DNA of 41,884 nucleotides from Nemertoderma westbladi (lineage: Eukaryota > Xenacoelomorpha > Nemertodermatida > Nemertodermatidae). Location of the stretch: the NCBI GenBank assembly GCA_032718475.1, contig JAUCBJ010006715.1:1-41884 (forward strand), given 5' to 3'. This document shows, piece by piece, positions 40,114 to 41,884 of the stretch. The translations under genes were made by a program, and so were the position numbers. Position 1 is the stretch's first letter. The number at the start of each line of letters is the position of its first letter. The notes below the pieces were generated by a model. The model searched no databases. It was not told the DNA's origin and saw only the letters and a program-made list of their open reading frames with translations.

Positions 40114-41884
40114 ATGTCTGATACTAAGCAGAACCTGTCAGACAGTATATTAGATGTAACTATCTGCGACTCAGATAGAGACGTACAACCGTCTGGTCGT
40201 AAATTCAGTTCACCCCCCACTGTGAGGAAGGTCATCCCTCCAGTAGTAATAACAGAACCTAGGCTAGTCCAACATCGTAGGTCTATCATAGGCACTCGAG
40301 CTCAGGTCAAGCGGGACCAACAAGCAGCGGAACAGCAACAACCCGCTAGTCAAGAACTTATTCCTCAGCGGCCCAGCAGCTCCAGTAGTGAGGATACTGT
40401 AGAGCTGACACCCGAGAGCGGAGCAGAGAGGACGGATGCGGTTTATACGGATCCCCTTCTCATCCTTCCTGCAGCCGTGCTCAGCTGGGTTATTGATCGC
40501 GGTGGAAGAACACCAGATCGATTGGGCGAGGAGTCAACGATCAACTAGAGATAGTTATGCGGGGTACACGAGGGAAGAATTGAAGTCTATTGTCGAGTCG
40601 CAATGGAACTTCCCCGGACCCGGACTCCCGTTTGATTTATCAGAAGCTGCCTGGGAAGACATACACCGGATGGGAGTAGCCAAGGAAACCATCGATCCAG
40701 CTGTATGGAAGAGGTCCGCAGCCGGATACGCACAGGGATTCTTCAGCTCTATGGAGCGAGTAGAAAGACAACTATTTAAACAACCTCAAGGACCTCAAGA
40801 GCAGGAACAGCTGCTTTATCAAGTTAGAGAAAGAGTTCTGCGAATTAGGCTAATCTTATCCGCCTTTGAGGAGGCTTCTAAAAGAAGACAAGACACGTCG
40901 TTGCAAGTTGCCGTAAAGACTTGGCTTCAAAGGGTGAGACGCCAGGTTCAAGGAGCAGCTCAGTGGAAAGTTCAGTTGGAGGAGCGCTCAACACAAGGAG
41001 AATCGACAGACGCTACTTTCTCCCAAGTGGAAAGTGAAGCGACGGCAGAGAAACCGCATAAGAAGGATGCCATTGATATCTATCTGTCAGACTATCAGCG
41101 TTTTGTGGGAGATGAAGAGTTGAGGAGAAGGCTAGAGGGACTTAGCCCTAATAGCGAAGGAGCCAAACTTGTGTTAGATGCGATTGATGTGGATAGGTTA
41201 GCGGCGAACCAAGCTAAATTCGATGAACAACTCCGCATCGCTAGAGAAAAGGAAGAGCAAGTAAGGAAAAAACGTATAGAAGATAGAAAGACAGCAGCAG
41301 CAGCAGTGGCAGCGGCAGAAGCGGAAGGAAAAGCGGCAGCGGCAGAAGCAGAAGGAAAAGCGGCAGCGGCAGAAGCGGAAAGAAAGGCAGCAGAGGCAGC
41401 GGCAGAAAAGAAAGCGGCAGCGGCAGAAGCACAAAGGAAAGCGGCAGCGGCAGAAGCGGAAAGAAAGATAGCAGTGGCAGAAGCAGAACGGAGGGCATCT
41501 GAAGAGACAACCCAACTAGAGCTGGAAAATCTTCAAGAGAGGCAAGATAACTTTAATAAACAGTTAACAGCTAGTAATATGCAGATGATGAATCGATCTA
41601 CTCCCAAACGACAAGGTTATACATCATCTGAGGAAGGCGATACCACCGACGCTGAAGGCGGAGGAAATCGATCCCGCCTAAGCAGACGTAAAAGAACATT
41701 CCACCGTCAGAAATTGCCTGATTTGCCTCCAGCTGTTAGAAGGCAACTAAATAATACCAACTTAGAGAGTACAGAACCCACAAATCAAATAATTACAATA
41801 GAAAGACTCCCTACTATAGTAGATGAGCCTGAAATAAGTAGGCCTGTTCTTGAAATCACCCCTTCGGTAATAGACACACCTGGG
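40114..41884 (+). CDS. Partial unidentified coiled-coil protein of the right-arm element, one frameshift
   Basis: ATG at 40114 opens with MSDTKQNLSDS, matching the left-arm protein, and stays in that frame to about 40450 (stop 40546). From about 40450-40548 the homologous reading moves to the next frame, which is open to the window end. There it encodes a ~180-residue segment absent from the left copy (SIVESQWNFPGPGLPFDL, AAGYAQGFFSSMERVERQLF), then DAIDIYLSDYQRF and an Ala/Glu/Lys coiled coil (about 41250-41560). A basic/acidic tail with SRLSRRKRTFHRQKLPDLPP follows. Function unknown; no enzymatic motif in view. The downstream frames that would classify the element lie outside the window. 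Confidence 0.6.

Larger units (their letters stand above)
36722..41884 (+). mobile_element. Right arm: inverted copy of the left-arm element, running off the window
   Basis: Aligns in reverse complement with 4446-1 over its whole length: the CTTGTAAAAGCTT start, the AGATAAAGCGCCACGTCCTA block at 37642, the 288-bp tandem duplication, six ACCGGT sites and the ORF. The 5' part (36800-37250) is more diverged than the rest. The leader before the ATG is 3.39 kb, against 3.48 kb on the left. The two copies point away from each other. Confidence 0.7.

Noticed and set aside
41198-41515. Cys/Phe/Leu-rich minus-strand frames at the right edge
   Set aside because: Antisense shadow of the repetitive Ala/Glu/Lys coding tract of the right-arm ORF.
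1-41884. Inverted arms as an assembly palindrome
   Set aside because: The arms differ at roughly 10% of positions, with a ~500-bp coding indel and different microsatellite lengths, so they are not one sequence duplicated by assembly.

Overview
This window is eukaryotic DNA: interrupted and single-exon animal genes, many layers of retroelements, long AT-rich non-coding stretches, and abundant AGGCCT/ACCGGT palindromes. I read it as the nuclear genome of an invertebrate animal, probably a marine deuterostome (echinoderm- or hemichordate-like). That placement is an impression from sequence style and is not proven. I see no bacterial operons, CRISPR arrays, rRNA or credible tRNA genes.

Layout. 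(1) 1-4446 and 36722-41884 are two copies of one large, unclassified repeat family in opposite orientation, about 90% identical by eye where I aligned them. Each has a ~3.4 kb leader followed by an outward-facing reading frame that runs off the window. The protein has an acidic/Ser-rich N-terminus and an Ala/Glu/Lys coiled coil. (2) 4447-7612 holds a non-autonomous hAT-like element with ~100 bp inverted ends and a perfect 8-bp target duplication; inside it is a third, fragmentary copy of the arm leader. (3) 7927-8973 (minus) is a single-exon SLC35B4-like nucleotide-sugar transporter, the clearest host gene. (4) 11501-12570 is a palindromic element whose ends are opposed arrays of a ~18-bp repeat, next to a LINE reverse-transcriptase fragment. 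(5) 14164-16228 (minus) is a three-exon (at least) type II Golgi glycosyltransferase of the DXD sugar-transferase family.

(6) 16.7-31.5 kb is a nested retroelement stack. A decayed BEL/Pao element is cut by a 9.6 kb insertion with ~100 bp inverted ends and a perfect 9-bp target duplication (21536-21544 / 31171-31179). Inside that insertion lies a LINE (EN and RT on plus). The LINE is cut by a Copia-like LTR element (22436-27691, 5-bp duplication) and by a 566-bp LINE 3' fragment (12-bp duplication). The Copia element in turn carries a minus-strand LINE fragment. The target duplications give the relative order of the insertions. (7) 31.5-35.9 kb contains a degenerate tandem repeat and an unidentified, purine-rich decayed coding region with a possible membrane segment. 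(8) 35944-36386 is another LINE 3' fragment.

Nothing here is an operon-like functional system. The most interesting signals are the paired outward-facing arms of an apparently undescribed element, the insertion chronology, and a 26-bp templated-looking insertion in the BEL integrase that shares 27 bp with the LINE RT of the same locus.
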